From: Blasia pusilla | Lineage: Eukaryota; Marchantiophyta; Marchantiopsida; Blasiales | DNA length: 64,000 nucleotides | Direction: 5' to 3' | NCBI GenBank assembly: GCA_050084515.1 | Contig: CM114274.1 | Coordinates: 7,626,001 to 7,690,000, forward strand | Position numbers and translations under genes: made by a program | Part shown: piece by piece, positions 33,181 to 44,318 of the stretch | Layout: every line of letters starts with the position of its first letter | How positions within the stretch are numbered: the first letter of the stretch is position 1 | Notes under the pieces: model-generated | What the model saw: the letters and a program-made list of their open reading frames with translations, nothing else | Databases searched by the model: none | Told to the model about the DNA's origin: nothing

Positions 33181-34044
33181 TCTTGGCATATTGAGGGGAA
33201 AAATTGAACTTGTCATTATTTTGTCTTATTATGTTGCTATCTTGTTGTATTATGCATGTAGAATTATCCATTATAGTATGGATGTATTTTCATATAGGTA
33301 ACCAATTTTAGTGTGGAAAAAAATAATCTATAACCCGAATGGAATGCCACCATAGGCATCTTATTTGGATTTAGAATGAACTTGTAAATTGTCCTACGAA
33401 AGTTACCATAGGATGCTTAAAAGAACATAATAGGAAAACTAGTGAGTTTTAGAGTAGGCATCTGTTTTAAATTTTCAGTAGTAAGATACACGTTGTAGAA
33501 AAAAAAATCGATTTATTTATTTGGACATTTTTTTTAATAGGAAATATTCTTTAAAAAAAATAAATTTCAGGAAACTTTCTTAGAAAATTGAAAAGATTAA
33601 GAGAAAATTGCAGAAAGATATTAAAAGAAAAGGTAAGAGCTCAATATATATAGCGCAAACATTATTTTGTGCACCTTCTTGAATTTGGAAATAATTAGAT
33701 TTTAATTTCATAAATTTTGATTTCAAATAAATTTTTCCTACCATGTTCTTGGTCAATTTCCCATTTTAAATTTTTTACTAAAATAAATTTTTAATTATGA
33801 TTTTACAAAATCTGATCCCTTAATTTTTTTCTAGAAAGGTATTTTTAATTATTTAATAAATAAATATAAGAAAAACTCTTCGTCCCATCCCCTCCCCCCC
33901 TCTAAGGCTCCCCATCTTTCCCCTCTTTCCTTTCGCTTCTTATTTGAACTCCCTCCCCTCCCTTAAGTTAACCCCTCACCTCAACTCCTTTAGTTCTTTT
34001 TTTTTAAATATACACATATCATAAGCAACTTAAAGCAACTTTTT
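33181..34044. other. AT-rich intergenic DNA, no gene recognised
   Basis: Very AT-rich with long A and T runs; a pyrimidine-rich stretch at 33885-33965. Nothing recognisable. Confidence 0.5.
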
Positions 34045-34140
34045 TCGGGCCTGCTGTGGCCTTCAGGTATTCAACTCTTTAAGTCCCCTCGTTTGTACTT
34101 CCAATGGGTTTCCCATCACCCTTTATGAAGGTTTTCTCTT
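34045..34140 (+). mobile_element. RLE retrotransposon tail, plus orientation
   Basis: CTGTGGCCTTCAGGTATTCA, then ACTCTTTAAGTCCCCTCG and TTGTACTTCCAATGGGTTTC, then CCATCACCC. Collinear with the other tails. Confidence 0.6.
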
Positions 34141-34299
34141 TCTTCTCACTTAAGGCAATAAAGACCTCATAGGATACTTGTTAAGCCATGGAGAAACCTC
34201 CCTAGAATCCTCTCATGTGTTAGTAGTATATATGGCCAAACATTGTTGCTTGCTTGCTTAAGCCTTTCATGAAAGCATAGAGCAAGAAAGGACTCAATA

Positions 34300-34430
34300 A
34301 AAAGCGGGTGATGGAAAACCCATTTGGAATACCAAAAAGGGGTGACTTGAAGAGCCGAGTACATGAAGGTCATAACCGCCCGGAAACAGCAAAAGGGGCC
34401 GGCCCCCTATCGGCTAAACTCACCAACAAC
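34300..34430 (-). mobile_element. RLE retrotransposon tail, minus orientation
   Basis: The plus strand reads GTGATGGAAAACCCATTTGG, then AAAAAGGGGTGACTTGAAGA and TACATGAAGGTCATAACC, then CGGCTAAACTCACCAACAAC. It extends slightly further into the 3' UTR than the other short tails (compare AACTCACCAACAG at 40641). It is inverted relative to the tail at 34045. Confidence 0.6.
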
Positions 34431-34784
34431 ATAGAGCTATCCTCTCGCCCCGGCAGCTGGGCGGCGCCATCACGCGTGCCCGTCCCTCTGGGACCTCATC
34501 CCCCCCCCCCCCTTCATGGGAGGGGACGGAGAAAGAGTTTAGGGTTTAGGATTTGAAAGCATAGTGAGATTCGTAAATACTCTCTTTTGTTATTTTCCCA
34601 CGTTTGGTAAGGTGAAAATTGACAAGAGGCTTTTAGATACTCTCTCTTCTTCTATTTTATTAAAGTACCGTGCAACTATGTATTGTGACGTCAAGGGAAA
34701 AAAATATCACAAGATTTTTTTATGTCTCTTTTGTTATTTGACCCTGCTTGCAAGTAACAATATTTTTCCAAGAACCCAATGAGC
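34431..34784. other. Short intergenic stretch
   Basis: A C run at 34501-34511 and a telobox-like GTTTAGGGTTTAGG at about 34538-34551. No gene is recognised. Confidence 0.4.
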
Positions 34785-36010
34785 AAACACTTGACTTAAA
34801 AATCCAAAGTTGTACATTAATTTTTTTCCAGATCTTTTCATTGAAATAAATATTTTCTAAATTTCTATTATTATTTTTAAATTAAAAATCTCTTATCTTT
34901 TACAAAATATTGAAAATTTATAAAATCAAAAATTTCCCTTTAAAACCATTGATGGCATGTTTCTTTGTAGCCCCTCCTTGCCTTGGTAGGAGATTCTTCT
35001 TAAATTTCTATTACTTATTTTCAACAAAAAATAAAAAATTCCTTAACGTTTGGAAAATCTTGAAAATATCTATATGTAAACACTTGACTTTAGACTTCAT
35101 AGTTGCACATTCTCTTTTTGTGACCCCTCTTTAATTTATTTTTTCGGATTTTTTTCTAAATTTTTTATTATTTCTTTTAAATTAAAAAAAAGTGAACATT
35201 TAGAAAATATTGAAAATTTATATAAGCAAAACCTTGACTTTTATAATCCATAGTTTCACATATTTATCAGTTCTAGCCCCTCTTTTCCCTAGTAGGAATT
35301 TCTTTGGACTCTTCAATTAGTCATTTTCAAACTCAACCCAAAAATAACAAATTATCTTATATTTTATATAATCATTTTGGATCAGGTTTAGGAAGAGCTC
35401 AGATTGTTGGCGACAACTATTGTGTTATTTTTGGGGATCGCCCTATATGTTCCCTATTAACTATTGTTTGCTTTATTTAGAAGAGCATGTTCCTAGAACG
35501 CCAATGTTCTCCAATCAACTTACTTCTTAATTTAGAAGAACAGGTTTAGGGATGTTAATTGAGTCTTAACATATTCCGACATATTCAGCAGAATCTACCA
35601 AGTTTTGGGGAGGCTCCGTATGGCTATATTAGTATCTTCCTAATGCTAATTCTGGTGAGTGTTTTCCAAACCAGTTTCTGTTCTTAATTTAGAAGAAAAT
35701 GTTTTTCGTTCCATCATAGTCAAAAGCAGAAGAAATGGTCTCAGATGTTGAGCCAAAAATGGACTCACTTTAGGCATTTAATTTAGTTTTGGTATTGTTC
35801 AGTCTCTAGTCAACGATTCACTAACTAATTTTTTCTTAATTTAGAAGAACTGGTCCTAAGGATGCTCACGGACACTAAAATGGGGCTAAAGTGGCCAAGA
35901 GATTAGGAAATAATCTTTATATAAATTTTGATGATGCTATCGTAGATTCGTAATGCTTCTAAATGATTCCTTCATCAACTTTGGACGCTTAAATTTAGAA
36001 GGACATTTAT
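34785..36010 (+). repeat. Eroded tandem arrays with a period near 150 bp
   Basis: First part: AAACACTTGACTT-like unit starts at 34785, about 34927, 35078 and 35228 (steps about 142, 151, 150). Each is preceded by GAAAATATTGAAAATTTATA or a variant and followed by a TAGCCCCTC-like word. Second part: CTTAATTTAGAAGAAC-like words at about 35529, 35684, 35837 and 35990 (steps 155, 153, 153), plus an offset one at 35475. The units are strongly diverged, so this is an old satellite-like array. No coding sequence. Confidence 0.55.
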
Positions 36011-39000
36011 TAAACACGTTAAACTTGTATGTCTAATTTACTTAGACATAAAATGTCTATAGGCTCCATCCTCCAAGGCTAGGGTACCATTTTGAGGTTT
36101 GTTAATATAATAAAGTGGACTAGTTAGTGCCATGTGTTGTCCTTAAATGTAAACGCGCCCTTGTATATTGCATTTTGAAATACGCACCGGTTTAGGATAT
36201 GTAAGCGTCGGGTTTAAGTGGCCATGGTGTTGCCATGTCAAAGCACTCCTCAGATTATAATATAGATGGTTATTAGGGTACTTCGTACTTATTTGAGAAA
36301 GATAGGGAATTGTTCGGACAGCTTTTCAAGGAATTTCTATTTAGATATTCAAGGATTTCAAGATCTTACAAACTCAACCTGTAATTTGGCATTTGAATTT
36401 TATTTTTAGTTATGTATCATAAATTTCAAAATCTTGATGAGCTCTTATAATTCCTTTTCGGGTAGTTTGTGAATAAAAGATGACAAGTAAGTTGCCAATC
36501 AAGGGTTATGAGTAATCGTAACTGGTTAAAATCAATAAAAAAAATTTCCATTTGAAATGGGTCGAAAAAAAGTGGAAGGATATAGGGGGTTTCCTTCGTA
36601 TAAGATATCTGGAAATCGGTTCGGAAGTTGGTTTTACCGTTCGGGACTGTCAAATGTACTGATTCTCGTGGAAAAACTCCCTGCACCATGGTGTGTGCTA
36701 TGCATGAAGATTTAATGCACAAACGTATGAATTTAGTGGGGGACACTCTAAGGGAGGAATTAAGTTCGAGGAATCAAAACCTTGAGGTCCCAAGGGCCAT
36801 TCTCCTAAAACATGATAAGTTCTCACAATCTATGTTATTCTTAGAAGATGCATTGAATTTCCTCTACGGCAATGCCTCCATTGATTGACACATGTCAATT
36901 GCGCTTTTTGTTTTCTCCACACATATCTCTGAAAATGTGGATTAAAAATTGGAAATTATGAACAACTTTAGGTCCTCCTTGCAAACCTCTTTCCTAGTGA
37001 CAACATCATAACTAAAAGAGGGACATCTTACTTGTAGATTGAACTTGAATGAAGATGAGCTTTTTCCTCCCTCATTGTCTCCCACTCTATGTTCTATTGA
37101 ATATGTTCTTCTTGTGTTTCTAACCTTTCACATTCTTATATTGGAAACATTGAAGGGAATACCATACTCTATCTTGTGGAAAGTTTGGGGTTATTTTAAT
37201 ATTGGGGGCAACATAAGTCCTAATTTAGGTATCAGTGAATAAGTTTCTTTGTGTGTTGGAAATTTTCAAATCTTCTCTCGTAACTTTATGTATGCCTTTG
37301 GACACCATTTTTTTTCTAAGGCAAGGGCTCTTTTAAGTGACTTATGGAGGGAATGGATTCTTGGTTCTCAATCATGCAAGCAAGAATCTAGAGGGTTGTC
37401 CATGGTGTCAAGCTTAGAGCATGAGTGGAGATGCACTCCTACAAGGTATATAATGCAAGCTTCTAATCAAATCGCATGCATTAGCATGTTAACAAAAAAA
37501 GTCCATCATAATTCTTTCATACAAGGCTTCAAGAAATGGCATTATGACAAGAACTATAGAAAAATTCATGCATTTTGACATTCTATCCGAAGGAGCAATA
37601 GGTTTCAGATTGAGGCTTTTAAATTATAGCATTGCATCATATTCTTACTAAGCATGCATGGTATGATGTGATCATTAGACTTAAGTGTTTGTAAAGGGGG
37701 ATCTTTGAGATCTATGTTTGGCCAAGGGGGTTGGTTGAGTAGTTCCCCATTTAGCATATTAATATGGAATTTTTTTGAATACTTTAGATGCTAAGTAGAA
37801 AGGGAGAGACCATGCTATGATAGTGTGACATGGTGCAATAATTTTTTGCAATAATTTTAGAAAAAATGTATGATGTAGAAAAATCTGTAAATTAATTAAA
37901 AAAATATACCTTTCTTATTAAAATCCTCAACCAAGAGATCCTCTTTCCATTGGTTATAATTATTTTACATTATCCTAAGCCACAAGTTCCTCATTTTGAT
38001 TTATGACACTTTATCATTATTACAATTTAAGAAATTGCAATGACCAAGCTTTGAGTACTAGGAGTAGCCTTGCACTCACAATGATCATGACTATAAACTA
38101 AAAAATATACTAATCTATATTATTATTGGAGATTGCCCCTTCATTTTTCAAACTCCTATCCTCTTGACATTTGGCCTCCTCATCCAATAGGATTGCTCGA
38201 CCTCTCAACCAATAAGATCATTCAAAGTGCATTTAAAATGTCACTTGCAAAATTTGGGAATTAATTAAATATTAGTCATATTGATAGGTAATTTAAACCC
38301 TTGCATTGCATCAACTTCCACTACTCTTCTAATCAGAGGAAGGCGTCATAGGTAGTAAAAATGTGAAGTAGAAATGCTTACAATTTCTATGACTATCACA
38401 TACATGGAGAGAAGATAAGGGTTTGCTTATACAATAGCATGTCAGACATTATAACGGTATTTTCTTGAAGAAGATTAGAATTCATAAGACACTAGTTCAA
38501 TATGCTCAAACTACGTAGGAAGAAAAAACCTCCCACTTTCTCATTTCAAGATTGGTATGGCACCAATCATTTTTGGGGCCTTGAGTGATCCCAAAACACA
38601 CTGTTCACTCACAAAACACTCCGAAACGAAATAAAAGAGACCATGACCACAATATGATAATCTATCTATGTACCAATTGGAAGATGCAATTTTTTTAAAA
38701 GATTTTATGTATTTGTGAGAAATATATGTTCCAAATTTTATCTTAGGGCATGATCACCCAATTTTAATTTTATGAGAAAACAGTCTCTTTTAATACATTT
38801 TTAAAATTTATTTTATTTAAAAAATCCAAGTCAAAACGGTAACCTTGTTATTAGTGATCCGTTATAGGTGGAAAAATCAAAAAGTGGAGGGTAGACTCGA
38901 GTCAGTTATTCCTCGTTAAATAACGATTCCGAATTTAGAGAATGGAATTTCTGGAAGGAATTTGGAGGTGGATAACGAAAAAAATTATATTATATTGAAA

Positions 39001-39300
39001 ACGAGTTCACGCTTTCTCTTTTTGGAGCTCTCTTTCAGTAGGCCCTTCAACGTCCTTTCCTATATTTCTAAAAGAGTTCCTTCTTCATTTTCATTTTTCT
39101 TTTATTTATTTTGAAAGGACGTTTGAAATGATTAGGTCGAGAAAAAAGAAAGAAAGACTCCAACGTCCACGAACTCGTGAATGGTAGTACTCCATCACAT
39201 GAAAATCATTTTTTTGGGTTTGGTTTGGATTCTTCGTGATGATGTGCGCGCGCAGATAAATAAAATCCAGAGAACTCCAGATGGGGTCAGTCAGTCGGTA
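36011..39300. other. Intergenic DNA with an isolated Helitron 5' end
   Basis: No gene is recognised; frames at 36628-36888 and 37249-37578 are open for 86 and 109 codons but match nothing I know. At 38114, TCTATATTATTATTGGAGA repeats the 5' start of the short Helitrons of this window, next to a host A. No partner 3' end was seen. Confidence 0.45.
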
Positions 39301-40500
39301 TATTAACGGTGGGAAGGACGATGAATGATGGGTTTATTGGTTATTTGACGAGAAGGGCTGCCTTGAAACGGGTTACGGGAGGGCTTGAAACGAGGGAGGA
39401 GTGTTCGGGTCTTGTGAGTTGTGAGGAGGAGGTGGTGGTGAATGCGATCAGCCAGTAGAGCCTCGTGATGGCGAGCAGAGGTGCACTTTTGATGATTGTG
39501 GAGGCGAGGGGAATGAATGAGGGAATTGGAGAGAAGTGATGGCAGTAGGGGATGGGACGGACGGGGAGTATAGAGTCTAGACCCACGGGACGCTGAAGCG
39601 ATCTATGGCACAGGCAGGCAGGCTATGGCGGCCCGCGGGATCCAAGCGATTCGTAAGGCGACGCATGAGTCGGTCGGTCGGAGCAGGCGGACGCAACTGC
39701 GTCCATAAATGTCGCGCACCCTCTACCTGTCCCCCGAATCCCCGATGGAGCAGCGCGAGCTGTTGGTTCGCTCGCTCGTTCGTTCGCGCATCGCACCTGC
39801 AGAATCGTGTAGCCCTTGAATTCCCGCCCCACTCCGGAGAGTCCGTACTCGCGACAGGAGCCGCGCGGGCGTCACGTCCTGTAACTCCACTTCTGTTCTG
39901 TTCTGTTCTGCTGCGCTCTCTTCTGTCAGTTGCTATCGTCGCCAACGCCGACGACGACGATCCGATCGACTAGTACTCACCTGCGAGGGCTGCGAGCGTC
40001 GTCTCGGTTCGCGGGAAAGTGCGGATCGGGACTGCGACAGTCCCACCATCTCACGAGCCTGAGAGGAGACTGCGGCTGCGAGTGCAAGCCCGCCCAGCGC
40101 CAGCAGCAGCTGCAGCTCACTGGCTGCCTGGTATCTGTGGCGGCTGATCTGAAGAGGGTCGCTTGTCTTTCCATGTGCGATGAGCCAAAGCGAAGAGAGA
40201 GAGAGAGAGGGGGACTAGCGTAGCGTAGCATAGCATAGGGTGGAATAGCGTAGGTCTCTTGACTGATTGCAGAGCTCCCACTGGATCCCCGCTCTCTGCA
40301 GGCGTTCTTGCAGTGTAGGAGGAATTGGCGATTGGTAGGGGGTTCGGGCGGTACGTCCGAACTGAGTGATGGTCAAGTAGTGATGGTAGTCAAGCGATAG
40401 TCAAGTAGTGATAGTTCTTTGTTTTTTCTTCCATTTTTTTTCCCTCTTCGCTGGCTTCAGGCGTTAGTTAGAGGTTGTTGATTCGTGCGTGTATTGAGGA
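39301..40500. other. GC-rich, CpG-rich region without a recognised gene
   Basis: Composition changes sharply from the AT-rich DNA on the left. Overlapping frames on both strands at 39577-39973 (122 codons each) are typical chance frames in GC-rich DNA and show no domain. A GA run lies at about 40193-40209, then TAGCG/TAGCA pentamer repeats to about 40253. It could be an unannotated gene's first exon or promoter; I cannot support either. Confidence 0.4.
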
Positions 40501-40503
40501 TGA

Positions 40504-42040
40504 AGATGCACTTCGATAAAAAGGAGTGATGGAAAACCCATCGGAAGTACAAAAGAGGGGGACTCAAAGAGTCAAAACCTGAAGGCCACAACACGACCAG
40601 AAAAGGAAGAAGGGGGCATTCCCCCCCCTAACGACGAAACTCACCAACAGCAGAAGACAATATCAGCAACAACAAGAGAGCTATGACTACTACTAAGTGG
40701 GCCTCTAGCGCCGGCGTCTCCCCCTGACTGAGCCCGCCGCAAAATCCCATTAGCCTGGCACGCCAGCAACACTATGGAGACCCGCCGCCTACAATACAGA
40801 ATCGCAGAGCTAAGGACAACCCATTTCTCGAGTGGAGATGATGGGCGAGTCCGTGAACGAAGTCGAACCTCTCCCCATAGCCCCATACATCTCTATGGCC
40901 GTGGGGATGAAGATGTGTCCTCGTGTAGTCGATCAGAGATATGTGTCTTCTTCGCCCGCCGCCGCCGCCGCCGCGCTCCTTGTAGCATTCGCCCTTGGGC
41001 CACCACTTGGGCTCGTGACCGCCTCCGCGTAGGATCTGTGGACTACCACGTCCGCCACAACCACCTCACCTCACGTGTCATGTAGAGATCGGCACGAATG
41101 AGGGAATCCCGCATGGAGTAGTGCCTCTCTCTCTGCACATGGAAGCCACTCTCCCGAGCAATCGAACATGATATCCCGCTTTGCATCGTGAGTGGCTATC
41201 CTCTCACCCCAATCGACAGCGTGCCAAATGCACACCAAGTGGATCCAGGCTCGCGACACTCGCGGTGTGTCGAACCAACCACCGATGGTTGGGGAGGCCA
41301 AAGCGGAACCGCATCGCTGTGGTATAGGTAAGTGGTGCGATCACGGAAAGCTTGGAGAAGGGGCGCGCCCTACCCATGAGCCTGCCCCTTTCCGAGCAAG
41401 AGCGAACACGGGCCCTAACCTCCATGGGGATATTCCCGCCGGACATAGTGCCTCTAAAAACTGCCTCAAAGTGGGCTTCCATCAAGGAAGATTGGAGCCA
41501 GGATCGACCGGAGGTAACTAAGGAGGAGAAAGTGGGGAGAACGGCTCTAGCCTCAACTCGAAGGGAATCTCTACAAGTGTGAGTGAAGACTGAAGTGGGA
41601 AAGAGCCATCCTCGACCGGGAGACGAGTGTAGAAGGAGCGGTCTATCTCTAACCAAAAATCGGGAGCAAAGGAGGGGTGCCACTGTGGCCCAACTCCCTA
41701 AAAAAGCGGAGGGCGCCACTAACTCGGTCGAGAGAAGACCTACTCCACCAAAAGAAATCGGCCAAGAGGCCTGTCTACGAGCTAACTCCCCCATGGGGCA
41801 CTCTAAGGAGCCGGGTCCTAGAAGATCCCCAAACACCTGCATGAGCTTCCTATCAAAAGATCTATATAGGGAAGAAAGGTGACTAGATGTCCAGACAGTT
41901 CTAGTGAGGTAACCAGGTCTACGAGCAAAACAAGAAGAGAGAATGCCGAAGGCGACTTGAGGGTCACCAATCCTCGTAAGATCATCAACGTGGAAAAGAT
42001 CCTCGGTAAAAGCCGCTGCCACGAAAGTCGATATTGAGAG
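40504..42040 (-). mobile_element. 5'-truncated RLE non-LTR retrotransposon copy B
   Basis: Minus-strand copy starting in the region just after the RT palm and running to the conserved 3' tail. A 272-codon frame (42022-41204) includes GDPQVAFGILSSCFARRPGY, ARRQASWPISFGGVGLLSTE and FLGSWATVAPLLCSRFL, collinear with the 60-64 kb element (LAYGILSQCFLRRPFY, RQAILPISFGGVGLSS, FLGSWALVAPIM). Near its end, LGVHLARCRLG aligns with the zinc-binding GIHILRCAHGGER, after which the frame shifts. The 3' half is nearly the same as copy A at 9534. It lacks the palm, zinc finger and an intact nuclease frame. Confidence 0.8.
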
Positions 42041-42082
42041 GAAGGGGAAGGAAGGGGACTGCGATTCCTGAGTCGGTGTCTT

Positions 42083-42169
42083 GAACTGAACTGCCAGTTT
42101 CGTCGGTGTGGCAGTCGGAGTCGTCAGCTGAACTGAACTGCCAGTTTCGTCGGTGTGGCAGTCGGAGTC
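42083..42169. repeat. Tandem duplication, 40-bp unit with 47-bp period
   Basis: GAACTGAACTGCCAGTTTCG...CGGAGTC occurs exactly at 42083-42122 and 42130-42169. It lies about 730 bp before the LRR gene start and could fall in its promoter. Confidence 0.85.
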
Positions 42170-42896
42170 TGGACTCTGTGGCTGCCTGCGAGGTGGATCG
42201 ATCTCTGGCTATTTAGTAGCTGCTACCTCCCTCGCACGCAGAATGAGTCAGGAGACGAACGGATAATCCCCGACGCCTTCTCATCTTCGGGAGAGTTAAT
42301 GCTCATGAGATTCTGTGGGTTCGCATGAGATCGCTGGAGAGTGAGGTCGAGAGACGTCTTATGGTGCAGTTTCCTCGTTTCGCTCGGGATTCGGCGCGGA
42401 GCAGCGAGCGAATTTCGGGAGGCCGTCGTGAAATCTGTTAGCGATCGGAGAAGAGAGGGAGATCTCGCGAGGAGGGAGAGGAAGAGAGCGTGGAGGACAG
42501 TGGACTTCGCCTTCTTCCCGTCACTACGCTGCGACGACCTATGTGGGAATGTGAACTTCATCTCCCCGTGTGAAGCTCGCGGTGGGAATCGTTCGTCGCT
42601 GTTCTGAAGCTCTCTGCGGGAGTCACTCCATATCGTTCGGGTTCTCCGGCCTTCGGCCCAAGCAGTGATCCTTGTCGGAGAAGTTGTGCCCGAGATACGC
42701 AGTCCTCGGGTTCCAGTGGTTTCAGTTCTACCAGCACTCGATAGGCACAAGCTTGGCATCGCAATTGCCTGCGTTCCAATCGTCTCGTCGTGCGCTGTGC
42801 ACGGATCTATCTGAAACAGTGATCGTCTCCTCCGATGTCCTACTGGAGGTGAACGGGTCTGAGTGGTTGCTGTCTCCCTCTCCCCTTCAACTCGAA

Positions 42897-44318
42897 ATGG
42901 CCCTCAAGGGACGGTCTCCCAGATCGCTCTTCAGACTCGTGTTTGTAGCCGTTGTGCGTTGCGTTTTGATTTCAGCTGCAATCGCGCAGCAGGACAGTCC
43001 TGCAGCTGATCCCGGTACTGATCCAGCGGAGCTTGCGGCTCTGTTCGACGTTCTGGACGGTATGAACGCGGAGGTCGACTGGAAGAGCGTGTATCCGGAT
43101 CCATGCTTGAACTATGTCCAAGGCATGTACTGTCTCCCCGACGACATCGCTGGAATGTACCATATCACCAATTTGGAATTCGGATTCTTGTCCGATTTCG
43201 AGGACACCATCCCGTGCTCAGAGGGAGCCCGCCTCCATCCCTCCATCGCTCGGTTGCCGTATTTGGAGTCGCTCCAAGTTTTCAATTGCTTCGTGAACGG
43301 TTCTGCTTCTCTTCCGAAGGAGCTCGGTCGGCTGTCGAACTCTCTCCAGCTGCTGACTTTCCAGGGAAACCCGGGTCTGCAAGGTGCCATCCCTGCTGAG
43401 ATCGGCAACCTGACGCTCTTGCAGAGACTGGTGATCGCTGCCAACAACGTCTCGGGCCCCATCCCGCAGGAGCTGGGGAGTCTCGTGAACTTGGTGCAGC
43501 TCGACTTGAGCAGTAACCTGTTGGAAGGGACCATTCCCGAAGCTCTAGGACAGCTCCGGAGCCTTGTAATCTTGGATGTTGGTGACAACTCCCTCTCCGG
43601 TAATTTGCCTTCTCTCGGTGGACTCCTCAATCTTCGCCAAATGGTGCTCAGTCACAATCATTTCAACGGAGCCATCCCGGAGGATCTTGGACTTCTGTCA
43701 ACGCTCACCTACTTAGATCTGAGCTTCAATAACCTCACCGGAGGTGTGCCGCAGTCGTTCGTCGGTTTGAAGCAGCTGCAAGATCTTTTCCTCGAGAGCA
43801 ACGACATGCGCTCATCTCTGCCAGGCTTTCTGGGAGCTATGTCGAGTCTCTCCAGGCTCACTTTCGCGCAATCTAGGTTCATCGGCGAAATACCTTCTTC
43901 CCTGGGGCAATTGGAGAATCTCCGTGTACTCGTCCTGAGAGGCAACGAACTCTCTGGTCGTATTCCTGCAGTTCTTGGTGGGCTTCCTCATATCTACCAG
44001 CTGGATCTGAGCGAGAATAATCTCACAGGAGCTGTTCCATTCACGTCCGAGTTCGTGAAGAAGATGGGGTCGAATCTACTGGTACTGAACAATTCTGGTT
44101 TGTGCTTTCCTCACGGCATTGTGCGAGTCGCCGTCGAAAGCACAGGTGTGAGCATCTGCTCTGAGAATACTTCGGCCAATGGGGGTTTGGAGGTGCTGTC
44201 TCCTTCCTCGGATCTTTTCGGTCCTGCTCCGGAACCAGGTGCTGCTCCCGACGATCCAAGTCTAGTTCTCAATCTCTCGGTTGCGGTCGCGCTCGCGTTG
44301 TGGAGCCATTTTTTATGA
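42897..44318 (+). CDS. PII-2-like LRR protein, secreted and probably GPI-anchored
   Basis: A single-exon frame of 473 residues from ATG 42897. The frame is open further upstream, but this start gives a signal peptide: charged MALKGRSPRSLFR, then a hydrophobic stretch to about A30 (ISAAIA|QQ). The N-terminal cap fits the Piriformospora indica-insensitive protein 2 family: VYPDPC with a later C at 79 (VQGMYC), then LPYLESLQVFNCF. About eleven plant-type leucine-rich repeats follow (residues about 118-395), many ending G-x-IP, for example LQRLVIAANNVSGPIPQELG. A Cys pair near 416-435 caps them. A Pro/Ala-rich linker (PAPEPGAAPDDP) leads to a hydrophobic tail, LSVAVALALWSHFL, typical of GPI attachment. 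There is no kinase domain, so it probably acts as a surface co-receptor or binding protein; PII-2 in Arabidopsis affects root response to a symbiotic fungus. Function here is inferred. Confidence 0.85.
   Translation: MALKGRSPRSLFRLVFVAVVRCVLISAAIAQQDSPAADPGTDPAELAALFDVLDGMNAEVDWKSVYPDPCLNYVQGMYCLPDDIAGMYHITNLEFGFLSDFEDTIPCSEGARLHPSIARLPYLESLQVFNCFVNGSASLPKELGRLSNSLQLLTFQGNPGLQGAIPAEIGNLTLLQRLVIAANNVSGPIPQELGSLVNLVQLDLSSNLLEGTIPEALGQLRSLVILDVGDNSLSGNLPSLGGLLNLRQMVLSHNHFNGAIPEDLGLLSTLTYLDLSFNNLTGGVPQSFVGLKQLQDLFLESNDMRSSLPGFLGAMSSLSRLTFAQSRFIGEIPSSLGQLENLRVLVLRGNELSGRIPAVLGGLPHIYQLDLSENNLTGAVPFTSEFVKKMGSNLLVLNNSGLCFPHGIVRVAVESTGVSICSENTSANGGLEVLSPSSDLFGPAPEPGAAPDDPSLVLNLSVAVALALWSHFL

Noticed and set aside
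39577-39973. Overlapping 122-codon frames on both strands
   Set aside because: GC-rich DNA gives long chance frames on both strands; neither shows a domain or codon pattern.
42223-42759. 178-codon minus-strand frame upstream of the LRR gene
   Set aside because: Ser/Arg-rich chance frame overlapping the 5' region of the LRR gene; no recognisable family.
42672-42896. Upstream in-frame extension of the LRR gene from ATG 42672
   Set aside because: Starting there would bury the signal peptide 75 residues inside; ATG 42897 gives a proper secretory N-terminus.
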